Shown here: piece after piece, positions 1 to 7,788 of the stretch
Position numbering within the stretch: the stretch's first letter is position 1
Layout: every line of letters starts with the position of its first letter
Origin: Cochleicola gelatinilyticus
Lineage (GTDB): Bacteria > Bacteroidota > Bacteroidia > Flavobacteriales > Flavobacteriaceae
Assembly (NCBI RefSeq): GCF_001637325.1
Contig: NZ_LRXL01000026.1
Span: 1,054,001 to 1,118,000, forward strand
Direction: 5' to 3'
Length of the DNA: 64,000 bases
Position numbers and translations under genes: made by a program
Notes under the pieces: model-generated
What the model was told of the DNA's origin: nothing
Databases searched by the model: none
What the model saw: only the letters and a program-made list of their open reading frames with translations

Positions 1-638
1 AATCCTTCAGAAAGGGTTGATACATCAAGCAAATGCGAAGGGTTTTCTTCGGAAGCTACTTGTCGTCCATTTATGGTGTAAATCGCAAGGGTTGTAATTT
101 GGGTTCCTTCCGAAGTAATAAAAAGCATTTCTGAAGCAGGATTGGGATATACTTGTACCGAAAAAGACTCAAATTTGTGAACGGAAAGGATTCTTTCTCC
201 TCCGTAAATAGCTTGATCACCTGCGGCATTGGTAAATACCATGGAGTAATAATCAGCATCATCTAAAGTGATCTCATACGAAAAAGGCGCGTCTTTATTA
301 GAAACATAAAAATTGAAATAGGTTTCTTCAAAAGTTTGATTGTCTGGGTCGTCACAATTGTTTGTTGTACTTATATCTATAGAGGGTAACGTAAATTGTT
401 GATTGTTGAAATCGTAATCGGGACTACTTTCAAAATTGTTACAGACTTAAGTGTTAAAAAGGACAACGTCAACATCGAATAAAAGAAGTTCGAGAGTGCC
501 TAACGAAGCAGGAACCTCGACGGTTTCATTATTAATAACCAATTCCAGTAGTTCCCAATCATTTCGTACAAGTGGGTTGTATTGTGCTACAGAGATTGTG
601 CTCACAAATAGCAGGGTAACCATAAGTAGTTTTTTCAT
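1..638 (-). pseudogene. T9SS-sorted secreted protein, broken by in-frame TAA; 3' end outside window
   Basis: Read from ATG 638 (or 641) the frame gives a signal peptide (MKKLLMVTLL...SVAQ) and then a mature start NPLVRNDWELL. It stops at a TAA at 449-447, which is codon 64. The same frame continues without a shift to the window edge (VCNNFESSPDYDF..., then KFESFSVQVYPNPASEM), and the last part is a typical Por secretion (T9SS type A) sorting domain with VYPNPAS and IYTINGRQV. The two halves therefore look like one gene cut by a single nonsense codon. About the last 10-15 residues lie outside the window. Function is unknown; small proteins of this build are common secreted or surface proteins in flavobacteria. 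A sequencing error is the main alternative. Confidence 0.75.
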
Positions 639-741
639 CATAACTTCTGTGTTAGGATGGGGAGTGTAATTCGCAACGACAAGACACAAAATTCCGTAGT
701 ACTTTATTTATCTTTGCTGAAACCTCAAAATTACCTTCCTC

Positions 742-1320
742 ATGTCCGATTTCTGGTTGTATTTTCAATTGGGTTTACAGCATGTTCTTGACTGGAATGC
801 TTACGACCATGTGTTGTTTCTTATTGTGTTGTGTGCAGCGTATTCGATTGCCTCATGGAAACGACTTTTAGTGTTGGTGACCTTGTTTACTGTTGGACAT
901 ACGCTTTCATTGTTGCTTGCAAATTATAAGGTAGTACGTGTTAATGGCGCATTGATCGAGTTTTTAATTCCAATAACTATTTTAGCGACTGCATTATATA
1001 ACCTCTTCACTGCTGGAAAAGAGCAGCGTATGGAGAAATTAAGGGTGCTATACATTGTAACTATATTTTTTGGTTTAATCCACGGTTTTGGTTTCGCTTC
1101 TTTTTTCTCTCGTCTTGACAGTGGGGGAGGTATGGCGCCATTACTTGAATTTGCGCTTGGAGTGGAAGCTGCTCAGATTATTGTGGTATTATTAGTTCTA
1201 CTGCTTAGTTTTATATGCCAAACTATTTTCCGTTTCAATAAACGCGATTGGGTATTAGTGATTTCAGCGATTGTAATTGGTTTGGTAATTCCTATGTTAC
1301 AACAAACTTGGATTTTTTAA
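742..1320 (+). CDS. HupE/UreJ family membrane protein
   Basis: The 192-residue protein is almost entirely hydrophobic, with about six membrane segments. It carries conserved HupE/UreJ-type patches: FTVGHTLSLLL (near residue 55), FGLIHGFGFASFF (near 115) and GVEAAQI (near 140), with histidines inside the membrane. HupE/UreJ proteins are linked to nickel or cobalt uptake for hydrogenase or urease, but neither enzyme is nearby, so the substrate here is open. A TATCTTTGC promoter -7 element lies at 709-717, just upstream of the ATG. It stands alone and diverges from the broken gene to its left. Confidence 0.8.
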   Translation: MSDFWLYFQLGLQHVLDWNAYDHVLFLIVLCAAYSIASWKRLLVLVTLFTVGHTLSLLLANYKVVRVNGALIEFLIPITILATALYNLFTAGKEQRMEKLRVLYIVTIFFGLIHGFGFASFFSRLDSGGGMAPLLEFALGVEAAQIIVVLLVLLLSFICQTIFRFNKRDWVLVISAIVIGLVIPMLQQTWIF

Positions 1321-1489
1321 TTAGGGTTCGCTGTTCCTTCACGAACACCTCTGGCTCTTTTAAAAGATGTTTTTTTGTAGATTTTGGTGTATTTTTTAAA
1401 TTCTAATTGCTAGCAACTTCCTTGGCTTTCCTTAAGACGAAAATGTTTTTAGGTGTGATTAACCATTTTTTATAGTAAAATTCTGCGTT

Positions 1490-1577
1490 AGGGATTGAGG
1501 CGGCATCCCCCGGTTTTCCCGGGGATATAGCCGAAAGCCCGCCGGTTGTAGCGTAGCGAAAACAGGAACGCCCAAAC
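1490..1577 (+). ncRNA. Candidate structured RNA, possibly flavo-1-like
   Basis: This stretch is GC-rich in an otherwise AT-rich 423-base gap. It contains a hairpin at 1505-1526 (ATCCCC-c-GG / TTTT loop / CC-c-GGGGAT), extended by CGGC 1501-1504 pairing with GCCG 1530-1533. It is followed by GAAAGCCCGCC and ends in GGAACGCCC. From memory, very similar blocks (GGGATTGA..GGCATCC..GGATATAGC..GAAAGCCCG..GAACGCCCAAA) recur in flavobacterial genomes, and I suspect the published flavo-1 RNA motif. That identity is recall, not tested. The strand follows the recalled orientation. Confidence 0.5.
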
Positions 1578-1664
1578 TTTTGTTGTACGAATGTTTATAG
1601 AAGATTTTAAAGTTTACCTACTGTCAATTTCACAATCTTTTGCAAATAGTTAACACAACAAATT

Positions 1665-1694
1665 TTGAAACGGTGTAACTTCCTGTTAATTTCG
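1665..1694 (+). promoter_or_regulatory. Promoter of dCMP deaminase-protease operon
   Basis: TTG at 1665-1667, a 19-base spacer, then TAATTTCG at 1687-1694 matches the Bacteroidota -33/-7 pattern (TTG...TAnnTTTG) with one mismatch. It lies 49 bases before the ATG at 1744. Confidence 0.5.
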
Positions 1695-1743
1695 CTACTT
1701 ATAGAAGTGTATTCTAATAGAAACACCAAGCCTTCACCATTTT

Positions 1744-2175
1744 ATGAAAAAAAACAAGCAGACCCAATACGATATTGCCTACCTTAGAATGGCGATGGAG
1801 TGGAGCAAGCTCTCCTATTGTAAACGAAAACAAGTTGGCGCTTTAATTGTAAAAGATAAAATGATTATTAGCGATGGCTATAATGGGACCCCCACTGGTT
1901 TCGAAAACGTATGTGAAGATGAAGAGGGAGATACAAAGTGGTATGTATTGCATGCCGAGGCGAACGCAATTTTAAAGGTCGCTTCGTCTACGCAATCTTG
2001 TAATGGAGCTACCTTATATATTACGATGTCGCCGTGTAAAGATTGCAGTAAATTAATTCATCAAGCCGGAATTAAACGTTTGGTATACCATCACGATTAT
2101 AAAGATAATTCTGGAATAAAATTTTTAGAGAAAGCGGGCGTTAACATTACGCACATGCCTTCTTTGCAGCTATAA
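1744..2175 (+). CDS. comEB: Deoxycytidylate (dCMP) deaminase family protein
   Basis: The 143-residue protein has the zinc cytidine/deoxycytidylate deaminase signature: H70-A-E72 (LHAEANAI) and PC98xxC101 (SPCKDC). H70, C98 and C101 bind zinc and E72 is the proton shuttle. An N-terminal YLRMAMEWSK and the DGYNGTPTGF loop are typical of dCMP deaminase. The expected reaction is dCMP to dUMP, feeding thymidylate synthesis in the cytosol. The stop is one base from the start of the S41 protease, so the two are very likely cotranscribed; this pairing is frequent in flavobacteria. ComEB is the Bacillus name for the family, and no competence role is implied. Confidence 0.88.
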   Translation: MKKNKQTQYDIAYLRMAMEWSKLSYCKRKQVGALIVKDKMIISDGYNGTPTGFENVCEDEEGDTKWYVLHAEANAILKVASSTQSCNGATLYITMSPCKDCSKLIHQAGIKRLVYHHDYKDNSGIKFLEKAGVNITHMPSLQL

Positions 2176-2176
2176 T

Positions 2177-3784
2177 ATGAGAATACCTACTAAATACCTC
2201 CCATTACTTATTGGGGTAGCTTTGGCTGCCGGTGTATTTGTAGGCTCTAAACTTAATTTTAACGACACTACCGAAAAGATTTTCGCTACCAACTCGAAAA
2301 AAGATAAACTAAACCGATTGATCGACTACATCGATTACGAATATGTAGATCAAGTAAATACAGATAGTATTGTTGATGTAACAGTAAATGGAATTCTAGA
2401 AAACCTGGATCCACATTCGGTGTATATTCCTGTAGATCAATATGAGGAAAATGCCGATGATATGCGTGGAAATTTTACGGGTATTGGAATAAGCTTTTAT
2501 GTGTACAAAGATAGTATTTCGGTAATACGAGCCATTGCCGGAGGTCCTGCTTCCAAGGTGGGTATTCGAGGAGGAGATCGTATTTTATATGCCGACGGAA
2601 AACAAATGTTTGGAGATTCTTTGGTGCGAGATAGTATTTCGAGATATTTAAAGGGAGATGTTAATTCGAAAGTGAATCTAAAGGTCTTTAGAAAAGGAGA
2701 ACCTGAGCTACTAGATTTTAAGGTGCGTCGCAAACGTGTTCCAATTGTGAGTGTAGATGCTTCGTATAAAATTACAAACGACATAGGGTACATTAAGTTA
2801 AATCGGTTTTCTGAAAGTTCGTACGACGAATTCGAAGAAGCACTAGAGGATTTAAAAGACGAGGGAATGAAAACCTTAATTCTCGATCTTCGAAACAATC
2901 CTGGCGGCTATATTTCTACAGCAGAACGAATTATAGATGAATTTTTGGAAGACGATAAATTGGTGTTGATTACACGAAATAAAACAGGAGAAGAGACCCA
3001 GACGTATGCGACGCGTAGAGGGGATTTCGAAAAAGGAAAATTGTACGTCCTTATTAATGAAAATTCTGCCTCTGCCAGTGAAATTGTAGCGGGAGCGCTT
3101 CAAGATAACGACAAAGGAACTATCGTTGGGCGACGCTCTTTTGGAAAAGGATTGGTGCAACGAGAAATGTCTTTAGGGGATGGAAGTGCGGTGCGACTTA
3201 CTATTGCTCGGTATTACACGCCTACAGGCCGTTCCATTCAGAAACCATATGGCGAGGGGAACGATGCTTATTATAACGATTACGAAAAAAGATATAAGAA
3301 CGGGGAACTTCAGCACGCAGATAGTATTCATGTTGCCGATTCACTGCGTTATGTTACTCCGAAAGGAAAAATCGTATATGGTGGCGGTGGAATTATACCC
3401 GATATTTTTGTTCCGAAAGACACAAGTGTTGAAAATGAAACCATTCAGTATGTGGCACGAAGCGGCTTTATGAATTATTTTATTTTTGAATACTTAGAGA
3501 ATCATAGAACGATGTTTAACGGGATTCCTTTTGAATCGTTTGCCTCCAGTTACGAAGTGGACGATGCACTTTCCGAAGAATTTATAGAGTATGCTAAATT
3601 ATCGGAAGCTAAGATTGATCTTAGCACCTATTCTGAAGCTTTAAAGAAAGCATTAAAAGCAAATATTGCCCAACAACTTTACGGACCAAATGCGTACGAA
3701 TTCGTTCTCAACGAAGGAGATCCTATGCTTGAGAAAGTATTGCAACTTGAAAACCCTGTCGAACAAGTAACGCCAGAGGAGTAA
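2177..3784 (+). CDS. C-terminal processing peptidase, S41 family, with PDZ domain
   Basis: The 535-residue protein begins with an N-terminal membrane anchor or signal (YLPLLIGVALAAGVFVG, about 8-24). A PDZ domain follows (about 95-175; FTGIGISFYVYKD, GGPASKVGIRGGD) and then an S41 catalytic domain (about 195-380). The catalytic Ser299 sits in NSASASEIVAG and Lys324 in SFGKGLVQ, 25 residues apart as in CtpA/Prc. A C-terminal extension of about 120 residues is typical of Bacteroidota members. It is probably a periplasmic protease that trims or degrades envelope proteins. It sits one base behind the dCMP deaminase. Confidence 0.9.
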   Translation: MRIPTKYLPLLIGVALAAGVFVGSKLNFNDTTEKIFATNSKKDKLNRLIDYIDYEYVDQVNTDSIVDVTVNGILENLDPHSVYIPVDQYEENADDMRGNFTGIGISFYVYKDSISVIRAIAGGPASKVGIRGGDRILYADGKQMFGDSLVRDSISRYLKGDVNSKVNLKVFRKGEPELLDFKVRRKRVPIVSVDASYKITNDIGYIKLNRFSESSYDEFEEALEDLKDEGMKTLILDLRNNPGGYISTAERIIDEFLEDDKLVLITRNKTGEETQTYATRRGDFEKGKLYVLINENSASASEIVAGALQDNDKGTIVGRRSFGKGLVQREMSLGDGSAVRLTIARYYTPTGRSIQKPYGEGNDAYYNDYEKRYKNGELQHADSIHVADSLRYVTPKGKIVYGGGGIIPDIFVPKDTSVENETIQYVARSGFMNYFIFEYLENHRTMFNGIPFESFASSYEVDDALSEEFIEYAKLSEAKIDLSTYSEALKKALKANIAQQLYGPNAYEFVLNEGDPMLEKVLQLENPVEQVTPEE

Positions 3785-3791
3785 AGAGCAC

Positions 3792-3986
3792 CTACCTTTT
3801 CTTTTCAGAAATTTTACGAGAAACAATCAATATCACTAGTAATAAAACTACACATGCAGCTGCAAGAACGCCAATGGCGGCAACGCGACTTTCTCCCTCA
3901 AATAAATGATCAAAATCAAGGTGAGTCGCATTAAAAATTATGAGCCCGCAGGCTGCAGCGATAAGAATATAAATAAAGGTTTTCAT
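3792..3986 (-). CDS. Small two-helix membrane protein
   Basis: The 64-residue protein has two predicted membrane helices (FIYILIAAACGLIIF near 4-18; AAIGVLAAACVVLLLVILIV near 36-55), joined by an acidic loop (DFDHLFEGES) and ending in a basic tail (SRKISEKKR). I do not recognise a family. Its stop nearly touches the convergent protease gene, and it lies downstream of the marC-like gene on the same strand with a 51-base gap, so cotranscription is possible. Confidence 0.6.
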   Translation of the reverse strand: MKTFIYILIAAACGLIIFNATHLDFDHLFEGESRVAAIGVLAAACVVLLLVILIVSRKISEKKR

Positions 3987-4037
3987 AACTATTTTTAATG
4001 TAGAATGAACAATACTAATTTAGACAACGAATTGTTG

Positions 4038-4619
4038 TTAATTAAATAACTCTTGGATATTCGAGGTGAATAATTTTACAGCAATTGCAAGTAAAATTAC
4101 ACCAAAAATCTTTTCGATAATAGCAATTCCATTCTTTCCTAAAAAACGTTGCAGTCTTCCAGAGGTTTTAAGAACGATAAACACGACTATAACATTAACA
4201 ATAATCGCTACAATAATGTTTTGTAACTCGTATTCTGCACGTAATGAAAGTAAGGTAGTTAAACTTCCGGGTCCGGCGACAATAGGAAATGCGATAGGAA
4301 ACACAGTGGCCATGTCTAAATTTTCCTCGTTTTGTTTAAAGAGTTGTACGCCAAGAATCATTTCTAACGCAATAAAGAAAAGAATAAAAGCACCTGCAAC
4401 GGCAAATTCGTTTACATTAATTCCAATAAGGTTTAAAATTTCTTCTCCTATAAAGAGAAAAACTGTAAGCACTATTGCAGCTATAATAGACGCTCGACCA
4501 CTTTTAATTTTACCAGATTTCTCTCGTAACGAGATAATTATTGGGATGCTTCCAATAATATCGATTACGGCAAAGAGAACCATTGTGGCAGTTGCTATCT
4601 CTTTAAAATTAAAATTCAT
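4038..4619 (-). CDS. MarC family integral membrane protein
   Basis: The 193-residue protein has about six membrane helices and clear MarC family features: an N-terminal LFAVIDIIGSIPIII, the central FPIAFPIVAGPGSLTTLLSL block, and a C-terminal GIAIIEKIFGVILLAIAVKLF. MarC/SNG1-type proteins are inner-membrane proteins of uncertain transport function, and an early link to antibiotic resistance has not held up generally. A long antisense frame across this gene is a shadow. Confidence 0.87.
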   Translation of the reverse strand: MNFNFKEIATATMVLFAVIDIIGSIPIIISLREKSGKIKSGRASIIAAIVLTVFLFIGEEILNLIGINVNEFAVAGAFILFFIALEMILGVQLFKQNEENLDMATVFPIAFPIVAGPGSLTTLLSLRAEYELQNIIVAIIVNVIVVFIVLKTSGRLQRFLGKNGIAIIEKIFGVILLAIAVKLFTSNIQELFN

Positions 4620-4740
4620 AACCTGTAATTTAAGGGCGCAAAAGTAGGAATATTAACCAGCAGTAGCATCATATAAATAGGTTAAAATTAAGCCATTTTT
4701 TCTTCGGAATAAAACAAGGAATCCGTGTATCTTTGTCGCT

Positions 4741-5304
4741 ATGTTTCAACTAGGAAAAACGATCGTTTCTGAAGATCTTATCGAGAAAGAATTTGTGTGT
4801 AATTTGGGTGCATGCAAAGGTGCTTGCTGTATTGAAGGTGAGGCTGGAGCCCCAGTAACTGAAGAAGAAATAGGTATTCTAAAAGAGATTTACCCAAAAG
4901 TGAAACCCTTTCTTCGACCCGAAGGCATTGCCGCTATAGAAGCACAAGGTACTCATATTAAAACAGACCTAGACGAGCTTGAAACTCCGTTAGTAGAAGG
5001 AAAAGAATGTGCTTATGTTACTTTTACCGATAATGGAACAGCAAGTTGTGGTATAGAAGACGCCTACAATGCAGGTGCTGTTTCTTTTAAAAAGCCCATT
5101 TCGTGTCATTTATACCCAGTGCGAGTTCAAGATTACAGTGAGTTTGCTGCAGTAAACTATCACAAATGGCCTATATGTAACGACGCATGTACTTTAGGGG
5201 CTTCTCTAAAAGTTCCTGTTTACAAATTTGTAAAAGAAGCACTGATCCGCAAATTTGGTGAGAATTGGTATACCGAACTAGAGAAGGTTGCAGAAAAAAT
5301 GTAA
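4741..5304 (+). CDS. DUF3109 family cysteine-rich protein
   Basis: The 187-residue protein starts FQLGKTIVSEDLIEKEFVC and carries clustered cysteines (C20, C25, C29, C30), with more near CAYVTF, SCGIED, SCHLYPVRV and ICNDAC. The pattern is that of DUF3109, related to YkgJ-type zinc/iron cluster proteins; the biochemical role is unknown. It is cytosolic, with no signal. A TATCTTTG -7 element at 4728-4735 ends five bases before the ATG, so the mRNA may be leaderless. Confidence 0.85.
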   Translation: MFQLGKTIVSEDLIEKEFVCNLGACKGACCIEGEAGAPVTEEEIGILKEIYPKVKPFLRPEGIAAIEAQGTHIKTDLDELETPLVEGKECAYVTFTDNGTASCGIEDAYNAGAVSFKKPISCHLYPVRVQDYSEFAAVNYHKWPICNDACTLGASLKVPVYKFVKEALIRKFGENWYTELEKVAEKM

Positions 5305-5571
5305 TGCTCTTTTAGCGTTCTTGGGTGTAATCAAAAGCTTTTAACTTTCTAGAGATCTTGGTTTTTTTGTTCCTAAAATTATTTTTCCAGTTTTTATTTT
5401 TGAAGATGGTAATAAGGCAGATCTATATTAAATAGAAGCCGCATTTCTTCGAATCTTTCTTTCATTTTATCCCAGAAAAAGACGCTTCTTTTAAACGTGT
5501 TGGTTAGTTTGCTGATTATCATTATATTAGTTTTAATTAATTCAAAAGAGTATTTTTTTAAACCGCCAGCC

Positions 5572-6174
5572 ATGAAAAACGTTACACTATTACTTTGTAT
5601 TGTGATTTGCTTTGTTTCTTGTAAAGACAATCCTGTTTCAGAAAAAATTCGAGAAACCAAACAAAATGTTTCAAACACTTCTAGTGTAGTAAAAGAGATG
5701 AATGAAATGCAAGAAGATATGGAGGATTTAAAAGAAATGGAACCACTTACCAATTCTCAACTAAAAGCGTGGTTGCCAAAAGAAGTTGATGGTATGAAGC
5801 GTACAGGTTTTAAGGCAGGACAAATGGGAATGATGCAGATTGCTTCGATCGAAGCTACATATGCAAATGAAGATACATCAAAGATGTTCAAAATAGAATT
5901 GATTGACGGTGCTGGGACGATGGGTGCTGCAGCCACCGCCGGCATGAGAATGTTGTTTTCACAAGAATTTGAAGAAGAAGATGCCTATAAAACCCGACGC
6001 ACGGTCGAAAAGAAAGGTGTGAAAGCGATTGAAGAATACAGGAAAAACAACAATAATAGCATCATAGAATTTCTAAAAAACCGTCGATTTTATCTGAAAG
6101 CAACGGGAACCAATATGGATTTAGAAGAAACGTGGAAGCTTATTGATGAACTTGACATCGATAATTTAGGGTAA
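5572..6174 (+). CDS. Putative lipoprotein of unknown function
   Basis: I chose the ATG at 5572 because it gives a clean lipoprotein signal, MKNVTLLLCIVICFVSC, with the lipid-bearing Cys17; a longer frame from 5497 would bury it. The mature 180 or so residues begin with a charged helical stretch (EKIRETKQN, then EMNEMQEDMEDLKEM) and then a conserved-looking domain containing WLPKEVDGMKRTGF, IASIEATYANED and GTNMDLEETWKLIDELD. I do not recognise a named family. It is probably held in the periplasm or at the outer membrane. Confidence 0.75.
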   Translation: MKNVTLLLCIVICFVSCKDNPVSEKIRETKQNVSNTSSVVKEMNEMQEDMEDLKEMEPLTNSQLKAWLPKEVDGMKRTGFKAGQMGMMQIASIEATYANEDTSKMFKIELIDGAGTMGAAATAGMRMLFSQEFEEEDAYKTRRTVEKKGVKAIEEYRKNNNNSIIEFLKNRRFYLKATGTNMDLEETWKLIDELDIDNLG

Positions 6175-6571
6175 TTAAAAATTGTAAATAAATTTCATAA
6201 CAGAGATTTTTAAAACAATAGAAAATTTAGAAGGTTTGCTATTTAGTTTAGTTCTTGGTTAAGATTTCTACTACTTCGAATATTCGTAAGTGCATTTTTT
6301 GGAGGGACTCTTTTTTTTGAAACCCAAAATGGGAAATTTGCTTTTTGTTTTTAAAATTGAATTAATTTTTATCATATTTTTTGTTCAAAAAGTTCTTCTT
6401 AAAAATCCCTTAAAAAGTGTGGGCAGCTACTATGAAACGGAAGGCTTTCAGAGTTCTTAACGATGATTGAAGCGAATGTTTATAACTCCAACAAAAGGCT
6501 TTTAAGGTATTGATTTAAAGTGTGTTAAGATAGATTTTTAACAAAACAATAATAACAGTTTATTTTCTACG
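6175..6571. other. Intergenic stretch upstream of nrdB, no gene seen
   Basis: The sequence is very AT-rich with several T-runs. I see no convincing ORF, terminator hairpin or RNA structure before the direct repeats that start at 6572. Confidence 0.5.
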
Positions 6572-6593
6572 TGTTGAAAACTTTGTTGAAAAC
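6572..6593 (+). promoter_or_regulatory. Direct repeat TGTTGAAAAC x2 upstream of nrdB
   Basis: Perfect copies of TGTTGAAAAC lie at 6572-6581 and 6584-6593, 12 bases centre to centre. They sit about 40 bases upstream of a promoter-like CATATTTG (6632-6639). A -33-like TTG is at 6607-6609 with a slightly long 22-base spacer. They are plausible binding sites for a regulator of ribonucleotide reductase. Confidence 0.4.
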
Positions 6594-6687
6594 CTAGATT
6601 CGTTTTTTGCTTAATTGGCCATAAAAATAGTCATATTTGTTAGTCCCTAGTAACAGGAAAATAATTCAGAAAAAAGCAAAGGACATT

Positions 6688-7665
6688 ATGAGCGTAGCAG
6701 AACCAATTTTAGAGAAAAATGAAAATAGATTTGTGATCTTTCCAATCGAACACCACGATATTTGGGAATGGTACAAAAAATCGGAAGCAAGTTTTTGGAC
6801 TGCTGAAGAGATCGATCTTCATCAAGATCTATCAGATTGGACAGGCAAGTTAAATAATGATGAGCGTTATTTCATCAAGCATATCCTCGCTTTCTTTGCC
6901 GCTTCAGATGGAATTGTAAATGAAAACCTTGCTGAAAACTTTGTAAATGAAGTTCAGTATAGTGAAGCCAAATTCTTTTATGGTTTTCAAATCATGATGG
7001 AGAATATTCATTCTGAAACCTATTCTCTTTTAATAGATACTTACGTAAAAGATGAAACTGAAAAAGACCTGCTTTTTAATGCGTTGGAAAATTTTCCAGC
7101 AATTAAAAAGAAAGCAGATTGGGCATTAAAATGGATCGAAAGCCCAAGTTTTGCAGAGCGTCTTATCGCTTTTGCGGCAGTAGAAGGGATTTTCTTTTCG
7201 GGTGCTTTTTGTTCTATCTTTTGGTTGAAAAAACGTGGCTTAATGCCAGGACTTACCTTTTCGAATGAATTGATTTCAAGAGATGAGGGAGTACATTGTG
7301 ATTTTGCAGTGCACTTACACAACCACCACCTTATTAATAAAGTGCCTAAAGACCGAATTCGCGAGATTATCGTAGAAGCTTTAGATATTGAACGTGAGTT
7401 TATTACCGAATCTCTTCCAGCAAGTCTTATTGGAATGAATTCGAAATTAATGACACAATACTTAGAATTTGTTACAGACCGCCTTTTAGTAGAACTAGAA
7501 TGTGAGAAAGAATACAATACTACAAACCCATTCGACTTTATGGATATGATTTCGCTTCAAGGAAAAACTAATTTCTTTGAAAAGCGTGTCGCTGAATACC
7601 AGAAAGCCGGAGTAACTAATAAAGACAAAGAGTCTAATAAGATTAGTTTCGACGCCGATTTTTAA
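6688..7665 (+). CDS. nrdB: Ribonucleoside-diphosphate reductase, small (beta) subunit
   Basis: This is the class I radical-generating subunit. From the ATG at 6688 it is 325 residues. Iron ligands and the radical tyrosine are visible: D74 ([10 protein letters not shown]), E105 and H108 with Tyr112 in ENIHSETY, and later the E/E/H set in VEGIFFSG and DEGVH. I prefer 6688 because AAGGA lies just upstream and the longer frame from TTG 6637 starts inside the likely promoter -7 element. It works with NrdA, encoded 123 bases downstream, to reduce ribonucleoside diphosphates for DNA synthesis. Confidence 0.95.
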   Translation: MSVAEPILEKNENRFVIFPIEHHDIWEWYKKSEASFWTAEEIDLHQDLSDWTGKLNNDERYFIKHILAFFAASDGIVNENLAENFVNEVQYSEAKFFYGFQIMMENIHSETYSLLIDTYVKDETEKDLLFNALENFPAIKKKADWALKWIESPSFAERLIAFAAVEGIFFSGAFCSIFWLKKRGLMPGLTFSNELISRDEGVHCDFAVHLHNHHLINKVPKDRIREIIVEALDIEREFITESLPASLIGMNSKLMTQYLEFVTDRLLVELECEKEYNTTNPFDFMDMISLQGKTNFFEKRVAEYQKAGVTNKDKESNKISFDADF

Positions 7666-7788
7666 TTAAAGGCCTGTCGCTACCCCACACGACACCTTTC
7701 TATATATTGCTGATAATGTGTATTCTATAGATTACACCAAGGCACATTTTTTCAAAAAAGTACGAATACCTCAAAAAAACAAAACAAA

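Noticed and set aside
447-449. TAA as recoded (read-through) codon
   Set aside because: No sign of recoding signals, and TAA is the most efficient stop in such genomes; nonsense mutation or base error is simpler.
451-669. Plus-strand frame opposite the broken T9SS gene
   Set aside because: Antisense shadow; the minus-strand frame has a signal peptide and sorting domain.
4066-4647. 193-codon plus-strand frame antisense to marC
   Set aside because: It mirrors the MarC coding region and has low-complexity, Ile/Lys-rich composition typical of a shadow frame; MarC itself is clear.
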